This document shows, piece after piece, positions 9,178 to 18,857 of a stretch of 64,000 nucleotides of DNA. Made by a program: the position numbers and the translations under genes. Below the pieces are notes generated by a model. That model had not been told where the DNA came from and ran no database searches. It was given only the letters and a program-made list of their open reading frames with translations. Within the stretch, counting starts at the first letter, position 1. Each line of letters opens with the position of its first letter. Origin of the DNA: Acinetobacter sp. Ac_5812 (lineage in GTDB: Bacteria > Pseudomonadota > Gammaproteobacteria > Pseudomonadales > Moraxellaceae); assembly GCF_013072695.1 (NCBI RefSeq), contig NZ_LXUK01000027.1:401588-465587 (forward strand), given 5' to 3'.

Positions 9178-10368
9178 TTATGCAGTTACTTTAGCAACAA
9201 CACCAGCGCCTACAGTACGACCACCTTCACGGATCGCAAAACGTAGACCTGGGTCCATTGCGATCGGGTGGATTAACTCTACTGACATCTCAACGTTGTC
9301 ACCAGGCATTACCATTTCTACGCCATCTTGTAATTTGATCGCGCCAGTTACGTCAGTTGTACGGAAGTAGAACTGTGGACGGTAACCGTTAAGGAATGGA
9401 GTATGACGACCACCTTCTTCTTTAGAAAGTACGTATACTTCTGCATCGAATTTAGTGTGCGGCTTGATTGTACCTGGCTTAGCAAGTACTTGACCACGTT
9501 GTACGTCTTCACGCTTAGTACCACGAAGAAGAACACCACAGTTCTCGCCTGCACGACCTTCGTCAAGCAATTTACGGAACATTTCTACGCCAGTTACAGT
9601 TGTCTTAACCGTATCTTTGATACCTACGATTTCAACTTCTTCACCAACTTTTACGATACCAGCTTCTACACGACCAGTTACAACTGTACCACGGCCTGAG
9701 ATAGAGAATACGTCTTCGATTGGCATCAAGAATGCTTTATCGATAGCACGTTCTGGCTCTGGGATGTAAGAGTCAAGTGCAGCAACTAAATCGATTACAG
9801 CTTTCTCGCCATAAGGACCATCGTTACCGTTTAATGCTTGAAGCGCTGAACCACGGATGATTGGAGTGTCATCACCTGGGAAGTCATAAGTAGAAAGAAG
9901 TTCACGAACTTCCATTTCTACTAATTCAAGTAATTCTTCATCATCAACAAGGTCACACTTGTTCAAGAATACGATGATGTAAGGTACACCAACCTGACGT
10001 GAAAGAAGGATGTGTTCACGAGTTTGTGGCATTGGACCATCAGTCGCAGCACATACAAGGATCGCGCCGTCCATCTGAGCAGCACCAGTAATCATGTTTT
10101 TAACATAATCGGCGTGGCCCGGGCAGTCTACGTGAGCGTAGTGACGGATTGGAGAATCGTATTCTACGTGTGAAGTATTAATTGTAATACCACGTGCTTT
10201 TTCTTCAGGAGCTGAGTCGATTTGTGAGTAATCTTTCGCTTCACCGCCGTAAGTTTTTGCACAGATAGTTGCAATCGCAGCAGTTAAAGTTGTTTTACCA
10301 TGGTCAACGTGACCAATTGTACCCACGTTTACGTGTGGTTTATTACGTTCAAACTTGGCTTTAGCCAT
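9178..10368 (-). CDS. tuf: elongation factor Tu
   Basis: The GTPase that delivers aminoacyl-tRNA to the ribosome. Full length, 396 aa. P-loop GHVDHGKTT is at residues 19-27, DCPGHADY near 81 and NKCD near 136. It is the last gene of the str operon, 92 bp after fusA. No second tuf is in the window. Confidence 0.99.
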   Translation of the reverse strand: MAKAKFERNKPHVNVGTIGHVDHGKTTLTAAIATICAKTYGGEAKDYSQIDSAPEEKARGITINTSHVEYDSPIRHYAHVDCPGHADYVKNMITGAAQMDGAILVCAATDGPMPQTREHILLSRQVGVPYIIVFLNKCDLVDDEELLELVEMEVRELLSTYDFPGDDTPIIRGSALQALNGNDGPYGEKAVIDLVAALDSYIPEPERAIDKAFLMPIEDVFSISGRGTVVTGRVEAGIVKVGEEVEIVGIKDTVKTTVTGVEMFRKLLDEGRAGENCGVLLRGTKREDVQRGQVLAKPGTIKPHTKFDAEVYVLSKEEGGRHTPFLNGYRPQFYFRTTDVTGAIKLQDGVEMVMPGDNVEMSVELIHPIAMDPGLRFAIREGGRTVGAGVVAKVTA

Positions 10369-10460
10369 GATGATCTTCCTTTATAAACTGCTCATGAGGG
10401 TCGCCCATGAGCACTTGGTTTTTTAACTAAATTTAGTTGGGTAATATAGTAATCGAAAGA

Positions 10461-12599
10461 TTACTCGTCGTCACCTTTTTTACCGCCAGCTTGGAACTTA
10501 GCGATGATGCCTTCAGCCACGTTACGTGGTGTTTCAGCGTATTTAGCGAATTCCATAGAATAAGTCGCACGACCTTGAGACATAGAACGCATTTGAGTCG
10601 CGTAACCAAACATCTCAGCCAATGGAACTTCTGCTTTAATTGCTTTTGTTCCACCAGGAAGATCGTCCATACCTTGAACCATACCACGACGACGGTTTAA
10701 GTCACCCATGATATCGCCCATGTAGTCTTCTGGAGTTTCTACTTCAACTTTCATGATTGGTTCAAGAAGGATAGGATCAGCTTTCATGAAACCGTCACGG
10801 AAAGCGTATGAACCTGCCATTTTGAACGACAATTCGTCAGAGTCGACATCATGGTAAGAACCATCGAATAATGTCGCTTTGATACCCACAACAGGATAAC
10901 CAGCCAATACACCATTCTTCATACGTTCTTGAATACCTTTATCAACCGCACCAAAGAATTCTTTAGGTACTGTACCGCCGACAACTTCTTCAGCGAATTG
11001 GTATTCTTTACCAGCTTCTTCAACATCCATAGGCTCTAAACGAACATATACATGACCGAATTTACCTTTACCACCTGTTTGACGAACAAACTTACCTTCT
11101 TGCTCAACAGACTTTTTGATCGTTTCACGGTAAGCAACCATTGGTTTACCAATGTTCGCTTCAACACCGAATTCACGCTTCATACGGTCAACGATGATGT
11201 CAAGGTGAAGCTCACCCATACCAGCAATAATGGTTTGACCAGATTCTTCATCTGTACGAACGCGGAATGATGGATCTTCTTTAGCCAAACGACCTAAAGC
11301 AATTGACATTTTTTCTTGGTCAGCTTTAGTTTTTGGTTCAACAGCCAATGAAATTACTGGCTCTGGGAATTCCATACGCTCAAGTGTAATGATGTTTTTC
11401 TCATCACATAATGTATCACCCGTCGTAACGTCTTTAAGACCTACACACGCTGCGATATCACCTGCACGGATTTCATCAAGATCTTGACGTTCGTTCGCAT
11501 GCATTTGCACGATACGACCGATACGTTCACGCTTAGATTTAACTGGGTTATAAACCGGATCACCTTGTTTAAGAACACCAGAATAAACACGTACGAATGT
11601 TAAGTTACCTACGAACTTATCGTTCATGATTTTGAACGCAAGTGCAGAGAACGGAGCTTCGTCAGATGCTTCACGAGATGCTTTAGTTTCATCTTTGTCG
11701 TCAAGAATACCTTCAATTGCTTTAACTTCTGTTGGAGAAGGCAAGAATTGAATTACAGCATCCAACATACGTTGAACACCTTTGTTCTTGAACGCTGAAC
11801 CACAAAGCATAACTTGGATTTCAGACGCCAAAGTACGAGTACGTAAACCAGCGATGATTTCTTCTTTAGAAAGATCGCCTTCTTCTAGGTACTTGTCCAT
11901 TAACTCTTCAGATGCTTCAGCCGCAGCTTCAACCATCTTAGTACGCCATTCGTTCGCAGTATCAACGAGGTCAGCAGGAATATCACCGTATTCAAACTTC
12001 ATACCTTGAGATGCTTCATCCCAGATAATCGCTTTCATTTCGATGAGGTCAACAACACCTGCAAACGTATCTTCTGCACCAATTGGCACAACGATAGGCA
12101 CAGGATTACCGCCTAGACGAGTTTTAACTTGATCAACAGCACGGAAGAAGTTTGCACCAGTACGGTCCATCTTGTTCACGAACGCTAAACGAGGCACTTT
12201 ATATTTGTTCGCTTGACGCCATACAGTTTCAGACTGAGGTTGTACGCCACCAACAGCACAGTAAACCATGCACGCACCATCAAGAACACGCATAGAACGT
12301 TCAACTTCGATTGTGAAGTCTACGTGTCCCGGTGTATCGATTACGTTGATACGGTGTTGTGGGAATTGGCTACTCATACCTGACCAGAAACAAGTCGTTG
12401 CAGCAGAGGTAATTGTAATACCACGCTCTTGCTCTTGTTCCATCCAGTCCATTGTTGCTGCACCATCGTGTACTTCACCAATTTTGTGAGATACACCTGT
12501 GTAGAACAAAATACGTTCTGTTGTAGTTGTTTTACCTGCGTCAATGTGCGCAGAAATACCGATGTTACGGTAATTACTAATTGGGGTTTGGCGAGCCAT
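10461..12599 (-). CDS. fusA: elongation factor G
   Basis: The translocation GTPase, 712 aa from the ATG at 12597-12599 (MARQTPISNYRNIG). G1 is AHIDAGKTT, and DTPGHVDF and NKMDRTGA are intact. The frame runs 15 codons further upstream, but the conserved N-terminus begins at this ATG. The C-terminal EF-G domains IV/V are complete, e.g. YMGDIMGDLNRRRG. It is the third gene of the str operon. Confidence 0.98.
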   Translation of the reverse strand: MARQTPISNYRNIGISAHIDAGKTTTTERILFYTGVSHKIGEVHDGAATMDWMEQEQERGITITSAATTCFWSGMSSQFPQHRINVIDTPGHVDFTIEVERSMRVLDGACMVYCAVGGVQPQSETVWRQANKYKVPRLAFVNKMDRTGANFFRAVDQVKTRLGGNPVPIVVPIGAEDTFAGVVDLIEMKAIIWDEASQGMKFEYGDIPADLVDTANEWRTKMVEAAAEASEELMDKYLEEGDLSKEEIIAGLRTRTLASEIQVMLCGSAFKNKGVQRMLDAVIQFLPSPTEVKAIEGILDDKDETKASREASDEAPFSALAFKIMNDKFVGNLTFVRVYSGVLKQGDPVYNPVKSKRERIGRIVQMHANERQDLDEIRAGDIAACVGLKDVTTGDTLCDEKNIITLERMEFPEPVISLAVEPKTKADQEKMSIALGRLAKEDPSFRVRTDEESGQTIIAGMGELHLDIIVDRMKREFGVEANIGKPMVAYRETIKKSVEQEGKFVRQTGGKGKFGHVYVRLEPMDVEEAGKEYQFAEEVVGGTVPKEFFGAVDKGIQERMKNGVLAGYPVVGIKATLFDGSYHDVDSDELSFKMAGSYAFRDGFMKADPILLEPIMKVEVETPEDYMGDIMGDLNRRRGMVQGMDDLPGGTKAIKAEVPLAEMFGYATQMRSMSQGRATYSMEFAKYAETPRNVAEGIIAKFQAGGKKGDDE

Positions 12600-12776
12600 G
12601 ATGTCTACATTCCTAAATGTTATATTTAAAACAGGACGCATCAATTAAATTGATGCGCACAAATATCCAAGCAGGCAACTTAAATACCCGCAAAGCCCCC
12701 ACTTTGGTAAAGAGCGATGTTGAATCGAGCTGCGGTACGCATGAATATTCTCCTGATTAGGGACTGTTTTATCCGC

Positions 12777-13247
12777 TTAGAAACGGTAGTGAGAGAAGGC
12801 TTTGTTGGCTTCAGCCATACGATGCACGTCTTCACGTTTTTTGATCGCTGCACCTTTACCTTCAGCTGCATCAAGCAACTCACCAGCAAGACGTAAAGCC
12901 ATCGTTTTTTCAGAACGCTTAGCAGCAGCATCTACTAACCAACGCATAGCTAAAGCAGTACGACGGGATGGGCGTACTTCCATAGGTACTTGATAAGTAG
13001 CACCACCAACACGGCGTGCTTTTACTTCGACCATAGGACGAACTTTTTCAAGAGTAGTCTCGAAAAATTCAACTGGGTCTACTTTGTTTTTTTCTTGAAC
13101 ACGTTCTAAAGCACCGTAAACGATACCTTCAGCAACAGATTTTTTACCATCTTGCATTACGTGGTTCATGAATTTAGCGATTGTTTGGCTGCTAAATTTT
13201 GGATCTGGAAGGATCTCACGAGCAGCGACTACGCGACGTCTTGGCAT
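12777..13247 (-). CDS. rpsG: 30S ribosomal protein S7
   Basis: A 156-aa primary 16S rRNA binder that nucleates assembly of the 30S head. It starts MPRRRVVAAREILPDPK and carries KARRVGGATYQVPMEV. The length is standard. It lies between rpsL and fusA on the same strand. In E. coli S7 is the autogenous repressor of the str operon, acting in the rpsL-rpsG gap; that gap is 159 bp here. Confidence 0.98.
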   Translation of the reverse strand: MPRRRVVAAREILPDPKFSSQTIAKFMNHVMQDGKKSVAEGIVYGALERVQEKNKVDPVEFFETTLEKVRPMVEVKARRVGGATYQVPMEVRPSRRTALAMRWLVDAAAKRSEKTMALRLAGELLDAAEGKGAAIKKREDVHRMAEANKAFSHYRF

Positions 13248-13406
13248 TTTAATACACCTAATAATATGACACTTCAGGATAATCCAGCAGTTTGTACGAG
13301 TGTCATGTACTTTCGCTGGCCTTACTATACGTCGCTTGAATTACAAAACTATGAAGAATTCAAACAAGCGAAACGCTAAAGGGTTGTTTGGACTAGTTTC
13401 CTAGAA

Positions 13407-13781
13407 TTACTTCTTAGGACGCTTAGTACCGTATTTAGAACGTGACTGGTTACGATCTTTAACGCCAGCACAGTCTAAAGAACCACGAACGGTATGGTAA
13501 CGTACACCTGGTAAGTCTTTAACACGACCACCACGGATAAGAACAACACTGTGCTCTTGTAGGTTATGACCTTCACCACCGATATAGCTAGATACTTCAA
13601 AACCTGAAGTTAAGCGAACACGGCAAACCTTACGCATTGCTGAGTTAGGTTTTTTAGGTGTAGTAGTATAAACACGTGTACATACACCACGACGTTGTGG
13701 ACAAGCCTTCAACGCAGGAACTTTAGATTTTTCAATCAAAGTTGTACGACCCTTACGGATCAACTGATTTGTTGTTGCCAT
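13407..13781 (-). CDS. rpsL: 30S ribosomal protein S12
   Basis: A decoding-centre ribosomal protein of 124 aa, first gene of the str operon. TPKKPNSAMRKV and the adjacent streptomycin-determining region are wild-type in appearance: Lys is kept in TTPKKPNS and in the VKDLPGVRYH loop. A strong promoter lies upstream at 13,848-13,876. Confidence 0.98.
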   Translation of the reverse strand: MATTNQLIRKGRTTLIEKSKVPALKACPQRRGVCTRVYTTTPKKPNSAMRKVCRVRLTSGFEVSSYIGGEGHNLQEHSVVLIRGGRVKDLPGVRYHTVRGSLDCAGVKDRNQSRSKYGTKRPKK

Positions 13782-13847
13782 TTGGCAATTCTCCCGTTAT
13801 TAAACAACCTTAAAAAAAAGAAAAGAACCTCTTTTTAAGGGCACATA

Positions 13848-13876
13848 ATTGTAAGCTAAGAAGTAAAAATGGTCAA
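13848..13876 (-). promoter_or_regulatory. sigma70 promoter of the str operon
   Basis: On the minus strand: -35 TTGACC (13,876-13,871), 17-nt spacer, -10 TACAAT (13,853-13,848), placed ~67 nt before rpsL. The -35 is inside the right arm of the terminator of the preceding gene. Confidence 0.8.
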
Positions 13877-13897
13877 CATTTCAAGTGTCGACCATTT
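13867..13897 (-). terminator. terminator of the EcsC-family gene, overlapping the str promoter
   Basis: 12-nt arms (13,867-13,878 and 13,886-13,897, one mismatch) with a 7-nt loop, followed on the minus strand by TTTTT. The downstream arm carries the TTGACC of the rpsL promoter. Confidence 0.75.
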
Positions 13898-13942
13898 CTG
13901 ATGTTTGTTGTGTTTTTTATGTCTAAAACATTACAACCAGAT

Positions 13943-15274
13943 TTAGCTATGTTTTGTTGAGGCAGGTTCTATATCAATTGATTTTTGCTCAGCCTCAATA
14001 TCCTCAAAAGTTTCATCTTGCTGCGCTTTTAATGCAGGCTGTTGTTCTGCATGGGGATGTTCAACCACATGCTGTTCTGCAAGCTGTTGAATTCCCTCTT
14101 CTACCTCGTCATCTACAGCGACTGTCGAAGCTTTATTTGCTTTCACTTGCACCGTCACTTTAGTAATCACATCATTCTGTTCATCTGATGCGGTGGTTTT
14201 GTTGGCTTCTGCTGCTGCACTTAATAAACGTGGGCTCGCCTTTTTCAGCAAAGCTTCCGCTTTAAAATATGCATCTAGTGGCGAAATTTTTTCATGGGGA
14301 TGTTCATTGATATAGAAGCGAGCTGCACCAAAAATAGATTGCGATTTGTGCCCAACATCTTCTAATAGTCTCCAACTATAGAAACCACCCAGCGCTGCAC
14401 CTGCAACAGGTGTCAATTTACTAAGCACAGATGCTTGAGGAATCCGATTGAGCCAGTTCCATTTAAACTCACCACTTTCATCCACCAACCATTTTTTCAC
14501 CAACTCAATATCATTATTTGAACCTAACAATTGTTGAAACTGTTGCAAGTCATGTGTTTCCAACATGGATTTCAATGCTTTTAATGCAACTAATAAGGTT
14601 TGTTTCTCCGCAACCAAACTCAAATCAATTTCTTTAAAGATGAAGGCAACGATTTCTTGGTCAGTATCTTCAGATAAATCAAAACCGTGTGAACGACCTG
14701 TTTGATATATCGTTCTCAAAGTCAAAACAATAGATGCTGGAATATCAATCGCCGCACCCCAGACACCCGTTGCACCGGTAATCGCACCTTGCGCTGCAGC
14801 TAATAATTTATTTTGCTCAATCAATGCCTGACTTAGTCGCTGTGAACGCCCAGTATCTGTGGTCAGTTCCATAATATCTTTCACCCCTGCTTCCTCAAGG
14901 ATTTTTTCAGTCAGGGAACTATTCGAACTAAACTCATTTAACCATTGGAATAAATAATCTGAGACTTTATCACCCAAATCTGGTGAAACAAACGAAGCCA
15001 CATTATTCACTCGGTTATAATGACGACCTAACAATTGATGGGATAATTTTGGAAATTGTTGACGTAGCATTTGTTGAGGATTTTCATATTTTTCGACCTC
15101 AAATGGACTTTTGAAACGTGCTTTTCCTTCAACAATATTGGATGAATTCGCAAGTTCTGCACCCGATGTGGTTGGGGCAACTTGAAATTTCTGTAGTTCA
15201 GAACTGAGCTTTTTAGCCACTCCAAAGGCTTGTGCAAATAAACCTGAAGATTGCTTGTTTTTAGATTTTGTCAT
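13943..15274 (-). CDS. EcsC-family protein
   Basis: A 443-aa protein matching the EcsC-like family by its central block: AAAQGAITGATGVWGAAIDIPASIVLTLRTIYQTG around residues 160-195, with a later Gly/Ala-rich segment (LTPVAGAALGGFYSW). The C-terminal ~90 residues are low-complexity, Glu/Gln-rich and probably disordered. The ATG at 15,272-15,274 has GAGGT upstream; the TTG just before it is unlikely. In Bacillus, EcsC is linked to an ABC transporter, but none is nearby here and the role in Gram-negatives is unknown. Confidence 0.7.
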   Translation of the reverse strand: MTKSKNKQSSGLFAQAFGVAKKLSSELQKFQVAPTTSGAELANSSNIVEGKARFKSPFEVEKYENPQQMLRQQFPKLSHQLLGRHYNRVNNVASFVSPDLGDKVSDYLFQWLNEFSSNSSLTEKILEEAGVKDIMELTTDTGRSQRLSQALIEQNKLLAAAQGAITGATGVWGAAIDIPASIVLTLRTIYQTGRSHGFDLSEDTDQEIVAFIFKEIDLSLVAEKQTLLVALKALKSMLETHDLQQFQQLLGSNNDIELVKKWLVDESGEFKWNWLNRIPQASVLSKLTPVAGAALGGFYSWRLLEDVGHKSQSIFGAARFYINEHPHEKISPLDAYFKAEALLKKASPRLLSAAAEANKTTASDEQNDVITKVTVQVKANKASTVAVDDEVEEGIQQLAEQHVVEHPHAEQQPALKAQQDETFEDIEAEQKSIDIEPASTKHS

Positions 15275-15565
15275 CAAGTACCTCTGTTGTGTAATCTGTG
15301 CATTTCTAGGTAAATACTAGGTTGAATGTAGATTTATCTCAACTTTTATCTGTGTTCTTTCTTTACGTTTCGTCACAACATCGCGAATATTTACGAATCT
15401 TTACACAACTGGAAATAGGCATAAGATTTGCCATAAGAAATAAAAAACCTTTCTGCTATCATGGTGTCATTCACTCATAAGCCATTTTAATCGTTATTTT
15501 TCTCCTGATTTGTATTCATAGCGAGATGCACAGGGCTTAAGTATTACCATAAAAGGGATCTGTAA

Positions 15566-16795
15566 ATGAAACGTGTTGTAATCACTGGTATGGGCATTAA
15601 CTCATGTATCGGTAACTCTTTAGAAGAGGTCACTCATTCTTTAAAAAATGGAATCTCAGGCACACGTTTAAATCCAACTTATGCAGAACTGAATTTTAAG
15701 AGCCATGTCAGCGCAGCAGCTGAACAGGATTTTGATGGTATTGATCGCAAACTAAAACGCTTTATGGGCGTCTGTGCGATGTATGCGTATAACGCAGCTG
15801 TCGCAGCTGTTGAACATGCTGGACTGAAACAAGAAGATTTGGCAAACAATCCACGTTACGGTATTGCTGGCGGTTCTGGTGGTAACTCAACTGCATCTGT
15901 TGCAGAAATGATCAAACTGTTAGAGGAAAAAGGCGCACGTAAAATCGGTCCTTTCTTTGTACCTCGTAATATGAGTAACACCATTACTGCGAACGTTGGC
16001 GTTGCATTTAAACTGCAAGGTATAGCGCACTCGATTACCAGCGCATGTGCAACGTCTGCTGATGCGATTGGTTATGCCTACAACCTCATTCAATTAGGTA
16101 AACAAGATTTAATGCTTGCTGGCGGTGGTGAAGAAGATCACTGGTCACAAAGCTTATTGTTTGATGCGATGGGTGCATTGTGTTCAAAATACAATGACAC
16201 ACCTGAAACTGCATCACGCCCATACTCAAAAGACCGTGACGGTTTCGTCATTGCTGGTGGTGGTGGTTTCGTGGTGCTTGAATCACTTGAACATGCACAA
16301 GCACGTGGTGCAAACATTCTAGCTGAAGTGATTGGTTATGCTGCAAACAGTGATGGTGCAGACATGGTTGCCCCAAGTGGTGAAGGTGCGACACGTTGTA
16401 TCATCATGGCACTTGATGAAGCAAAACAACACGGCGTAGAAAATATTGACTATGTCAACACCCACGGTACTTCAACACCAGCCGGTGACGTGACTGAGCT
16501 TAAAGCCATGGAACGTGCATTTGGTGAAGGACAAGTTCCCCCACTTAGCTCGACCAAATCGATGACGGGTCATAGCTTAGGTGCTGCGGGCGTTCAGGAA
16601 GCGATTTACTCGGTGTTGATGATGCAAAATGACTTTATTGCCCCAAATATCAACGTGACTGAGCTTGATGAAGGCGCACAAGGTTTCGATATTGTACTTG
16701 AAAAGCGTGATGCAAAACTGAATACTGTCATGAGTAACAGTTTTGGCTTTGGCGGCGTAAACGCTTGCCTCATTTTCAAGAAGTGGGATGCGTAG
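15566..16795 (+). CDS. fabB: beta-ketoacyl-ACP synthase I
   Basis: A condensing enzyme of fatty acid elongation, needed for unsaturated fatty acids. It is 409 aa. The nucleophile Cys161 lies in TSACATSAD. The two catalytic His are in NTHGTSTPAGD and TGHSLGAAG, and the Gly-rich SNSFGFGGVNAC C-terminus is present. The sequence is closer to E. coli FabB than to FabF. The TAG stop (16,793-16,795) ends on the first base of a downstream inverted-repeat element. No fabA is adjacent. Confidence 0.94.
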   Translation: MKRVVITGMGINSCIGNSLEEVTHSLKNGISGTRLNPTYAELNFKSHVSAAAEQDFDGIDRKLKRFMGVCAMYAYNAAVAAVEHAGLKQEDLANNPRYGIAGGSGGNSTASVAEMIKLLEEKGARKIGPFFVPRNMSNTITANVGVAFKLQGIAHSITSACATSADAIGYAYNLIQLGKQDLMLAGGGEEDHWSQSLLFDAMGALCSKYNDTPETASRPYSKDRDGFVIAGGGGFVVLESLEHAQARGANILAEVIGYAANSDGADMVAPSGEGATRCIIMALDEAKQHGVENIDYVNTHGTSTPAGDVTELKAMERAFGEGQVPPLSSTKSMTGHSLGAAGVQEAIYSVLMMQNDFIAPNINVTELDEGAQGFDIVLEKRDAKLNTVMSNSFGFGGVNACLIFKKWDA

Positions 16796-17081
16796 AGGGT
16801 CCGTTGACATTTCACAGATGCTTGCGACAGAGGATATTTTTTAGCTAATACAAGGCATGACTTATGAAACTTAGTCATTCTAAGTGATGAACAGCGACTA
16901 ATGCTGTGAAACATAACGTAGTAGCAGCAAAAAATATCCCTGTCCCGAAGGGTTATGACTAAAACTTCCCTAAACTTCGTTATGAAACTTGGCAATGGAG
17001 TCACCATTACCTACGTTCCATGCCTTGTTTAAGTCGTTTTAGTCTATAACGCAAGCATAGTTGAAATATCAACACACCCTC
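16795..17081. mobile_element. MITE-like element, ~287 bp, with 32-bp imperfect terminal inverted repeats
   Basis: Left end 16,795-16,826 and right end 17,050-17,081 are inverted copies matching at 26 of 32 positions. Both begin GAGGGT and contain ATGCTTGCG. A second inverted pair (ACAAGGCATG) lies inside. No ORF fills it. It occupies the whole fabB-hemJ gap. I cannot see a clear target-site duplication. Whether it is dispersed in the genome cannot be told from one window. Confidence 0.65.
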
Positions 17082-17101
17082 GCCCCCACTGAGGATTATC
17101 G

Positions 17102-17554
17102 ATGGATGCACCTTCTGATGCTTTCTTGTGGGTAAAAGCATTACATATTATTGCTGTGGTGTGTTGGTTCGCTGCATTATTCTACTTACCACGTCTTTTT
17201 GTTTACCATGCCATGAGCGAAGATGCTGTGAGTCATCAACGCTTTGAAGTCATGGAACGTAAGTTGTATCGCGGTATTATGTGGCCGTCTATGATTGCCA
17301 CACTTATTACCGCCCACTTTCTAGTTGATTGGGGCGATGCAACCCGACATTATCATGAAGCTTTATGGTTCTATCTTAAAGTCGGTCTAGTCGGCTTATT
17401 GGTGATTTACCATTTTGTTTGTGGTTATTATCGTAAAAAACTGATTGGCAATGCCCACTATAAATCACACAAGTTTTGGCGATTCTTTAATGAGATGCCG
17501 ACCTTGATCTTATTTGCTGTGGTGATTTTAGTCGTAGTAAAACCTCAGTTTTAA
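17102..17554 (+). CDS. hemJ: protoporphyrinogen oxidase HemJ (CopD-like membrane protein)
   Basis: A 150-aa inner-membrane protein with four hydrophobic segments. The start WVKALHIIAVVCWFAALFYLPRLFVYH is the HemJ signature (conserved His and Arg). HemJ converts protoporphyrinogen IX to protoporphyrin IX in bacteria lacking HemG/HemY. The gene begins 20 bp after the inverted-repeat element, so its promoter is probably inside or across the element. Confidence 0.88.
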   Translation: MDAPSDAFLWVKALHIIAVVCWFAALFYLPRLFVYHAMSEDAVSHQRFEVMERKLYRGIMWPSMIATLITAHFLVDWGDATRHYHEALWFYLKVGLVGLLVIYHFVCGYYRKKLIGNAHYKSHKFWRFFNEMPTLILFAVVILVVVKPQF

Positions 17555-17577
17555 CTCAACAGCATGCTTCTTTTTCT

Positions 17578-17603
17578 AATGCTGTAGCTTAGACTACAGC
17601 ATT
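17578..17603. terminator. hairpin between convergent hemJ and the next gene
   Basis: Perfect 10-bp arms (AATGCTGTAG / CTACAGCATT) with a 6-nt loop. There is no U-tract, so termination strength is uncertain. Confidence 0.45.
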
Positions 17604-17611
17604 AACCCAAA

Positions 17612-18004
17612 CTACAAACAACGTATCCCCTTCAAGTTTAAAGACACTTGCTCAAAGTGGGTCTCTTTTTTTGTTTTCAGATTTCGATAGCTTACGTCAT
17701 AAAGAATATAGCCTTGTGACACAAAGGTACACTGTCCTGTCACTTTGCCATCAATCAGCTCATTCATGGTTTTATAAACTTCAGGCTGAGCGACTTCGCC
17801 CATCTCAACCTCTTCAATATGGACTGACTCAGAAAGCTTGATATCTTTGAGATAGGGATAATACTTGATCGACTGTGTCTTTAAATATTCTGGTGAAACC
17901 AATAAAATTGATTTTTTTCCATCCGCAAAACAGTAATATTCATTACTTGCATAGGCCTGTACGCACACAGATAAAAATAGGCACAATAAAACAGTTTTCT
18001 TCAT
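17612..18004 (-). CDS. small secreted protein of unknown function
   Basis: A 130-aa protein. The start at 18,004 gives a clear Sec signal peptide (MKKTVLLCLFLSVCVQAYA, cleavage after AYA). The mature part has three Cys residues, including one near the end (GIRCL), which could make a disulphide. I recognise no family. It lies ~50 bp after the TPR gene on the same strand and is probably co-transcribed with it. Confidence 0.6.
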   Translation of the reverse strand: MKKTVLLCLFLSVCVQAYASNEYYCFADGKKSILLVSPEYLKTQSIKYYPYLKDIKLSESVHIEEVEMGEVAQPEVYKTMNELIDGKVTGQCTFVSQGYILYDVSYRNLKTKKETHFEQVSLNLKGIRCL

Positions 18005-18055
18005 ATTTCTTTGCTCAACCAATGATTGATCTGTATAGATGTTCCGACAATCAGA

Positions 18056-18781
18056 TCATAAATATTGCTTTATTCTTAACGGGACTTTGTTGGATAAGCC
18101 TGACTTTTTCATTTGATCAGCATACATCCTGTAATTTTTTCTGGCTTGGCTTAGATTTTTTAAAGCTAGATAGGCATCCGCTCGATTTAAGTAAGCCACA
18201 GTTCTATTCGGATCTAACTTTATGACATGGTTTAACAATCTTAATGCAGCATCATAATCACCCAATTGATAGAGGAAAAACGCAGAATCGTTTAGCTCTG
18301 CTGCATCGTGTTTTTTATAGGTAGATAATTGACAATCAATGCTCCCAACAATTTGCTGTATCTCAGAAACCTCTCTTTTATTGAGTTGTTTTAGCTGTTC
18401 CGAAGCTAGGTAGTGAAAGTAGTTAACCCCATCTTTTCCCCCACCAATATCTGCCATCCATACTGGTGTGTGACTTTGTTTATCCCATTGTCCACTGCAA
18501 CTGTTAGAAATCATGCTAGGTATGGTATCTAAAATCACGTTTCGGTTTTTATCCACAATAAGACACTGCGTCATTTCAGTTTCAGATGCATCCAAAATTG
18601 CAGCATAGTTGTATTGATTATTCTTATAAGCATCAATCGTTAAGAAAAAAAGCGTGCTATCAGCTTGTAACGCTTTCAATGGTGATCCCGTACAATTTTT
18701 ATAGTGTTGTATGTCTAAATCCGCATAAGCTGCACTGCTTGCCCAGCAGAGTGAAAAAAACATTAATTTAATGCTCCGCAT
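18056..18781 (-). CDS. secreted protein with C-terminal TPR repeats
   Basis: 241 aa from the ATG at 18,779-18,781 (a GTG at 18,793 is the alternative). It has a signal peptide (MRSIKLMFFSLCWASSAAYA). The C-terminal ~80 residues hold two TPR-like units, ALRLLNHVIKLDPNRTVAYLNRADAYLALKNLSQARKNY. The middle part has no family I know. Probably periplasmic, with a scaffold or protein-binding role. Upstream of, and probably in an operon with, the 130-aa secreted protein. Confidence 0.65.
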   Translation of the reverse strand: MRSIKLMFFSLCWASSAAYADLDIQHYKNCTGSPLKALQADSTLFFLTIDAYKNNQYNYAAILDASETEMTQCLIVDKNRNVILDTIPSMISNSCSGQWDKQSHTPVWMADIGGGKDGVNYFHYLASEQLKQLNKREVSEIQQIVGSIDCQLSTYKKHDAAELNDSAFFLYQLGDYDAALRLLNHVIKLDPNRTVAYLNRADAYLALKNLSQARKNYRMYADQMKKSGLSNKVPLRIKQYL

Positions 18782-18857
18782 ACCAAAATTCACCCTGTTT
18801 AGTTCGCTTTTATTCTAGAATAAACCAAATTTCACGTTTTTCAGATGCATCGTTCAG

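Noticed and set aside
12600..12644. 15-residue N-terminal extension of EF-G
   Set aside because: The conserved EF-G start is MARQTPISNYRN; the extension is absent from the family.
13152..13379. Plus-strand ORF over the rpsG start
   Set aside because: Overlaps rpsG and its leader on the other strand, with no Shine-Dalgarno and no family resemblance. Chance frame.
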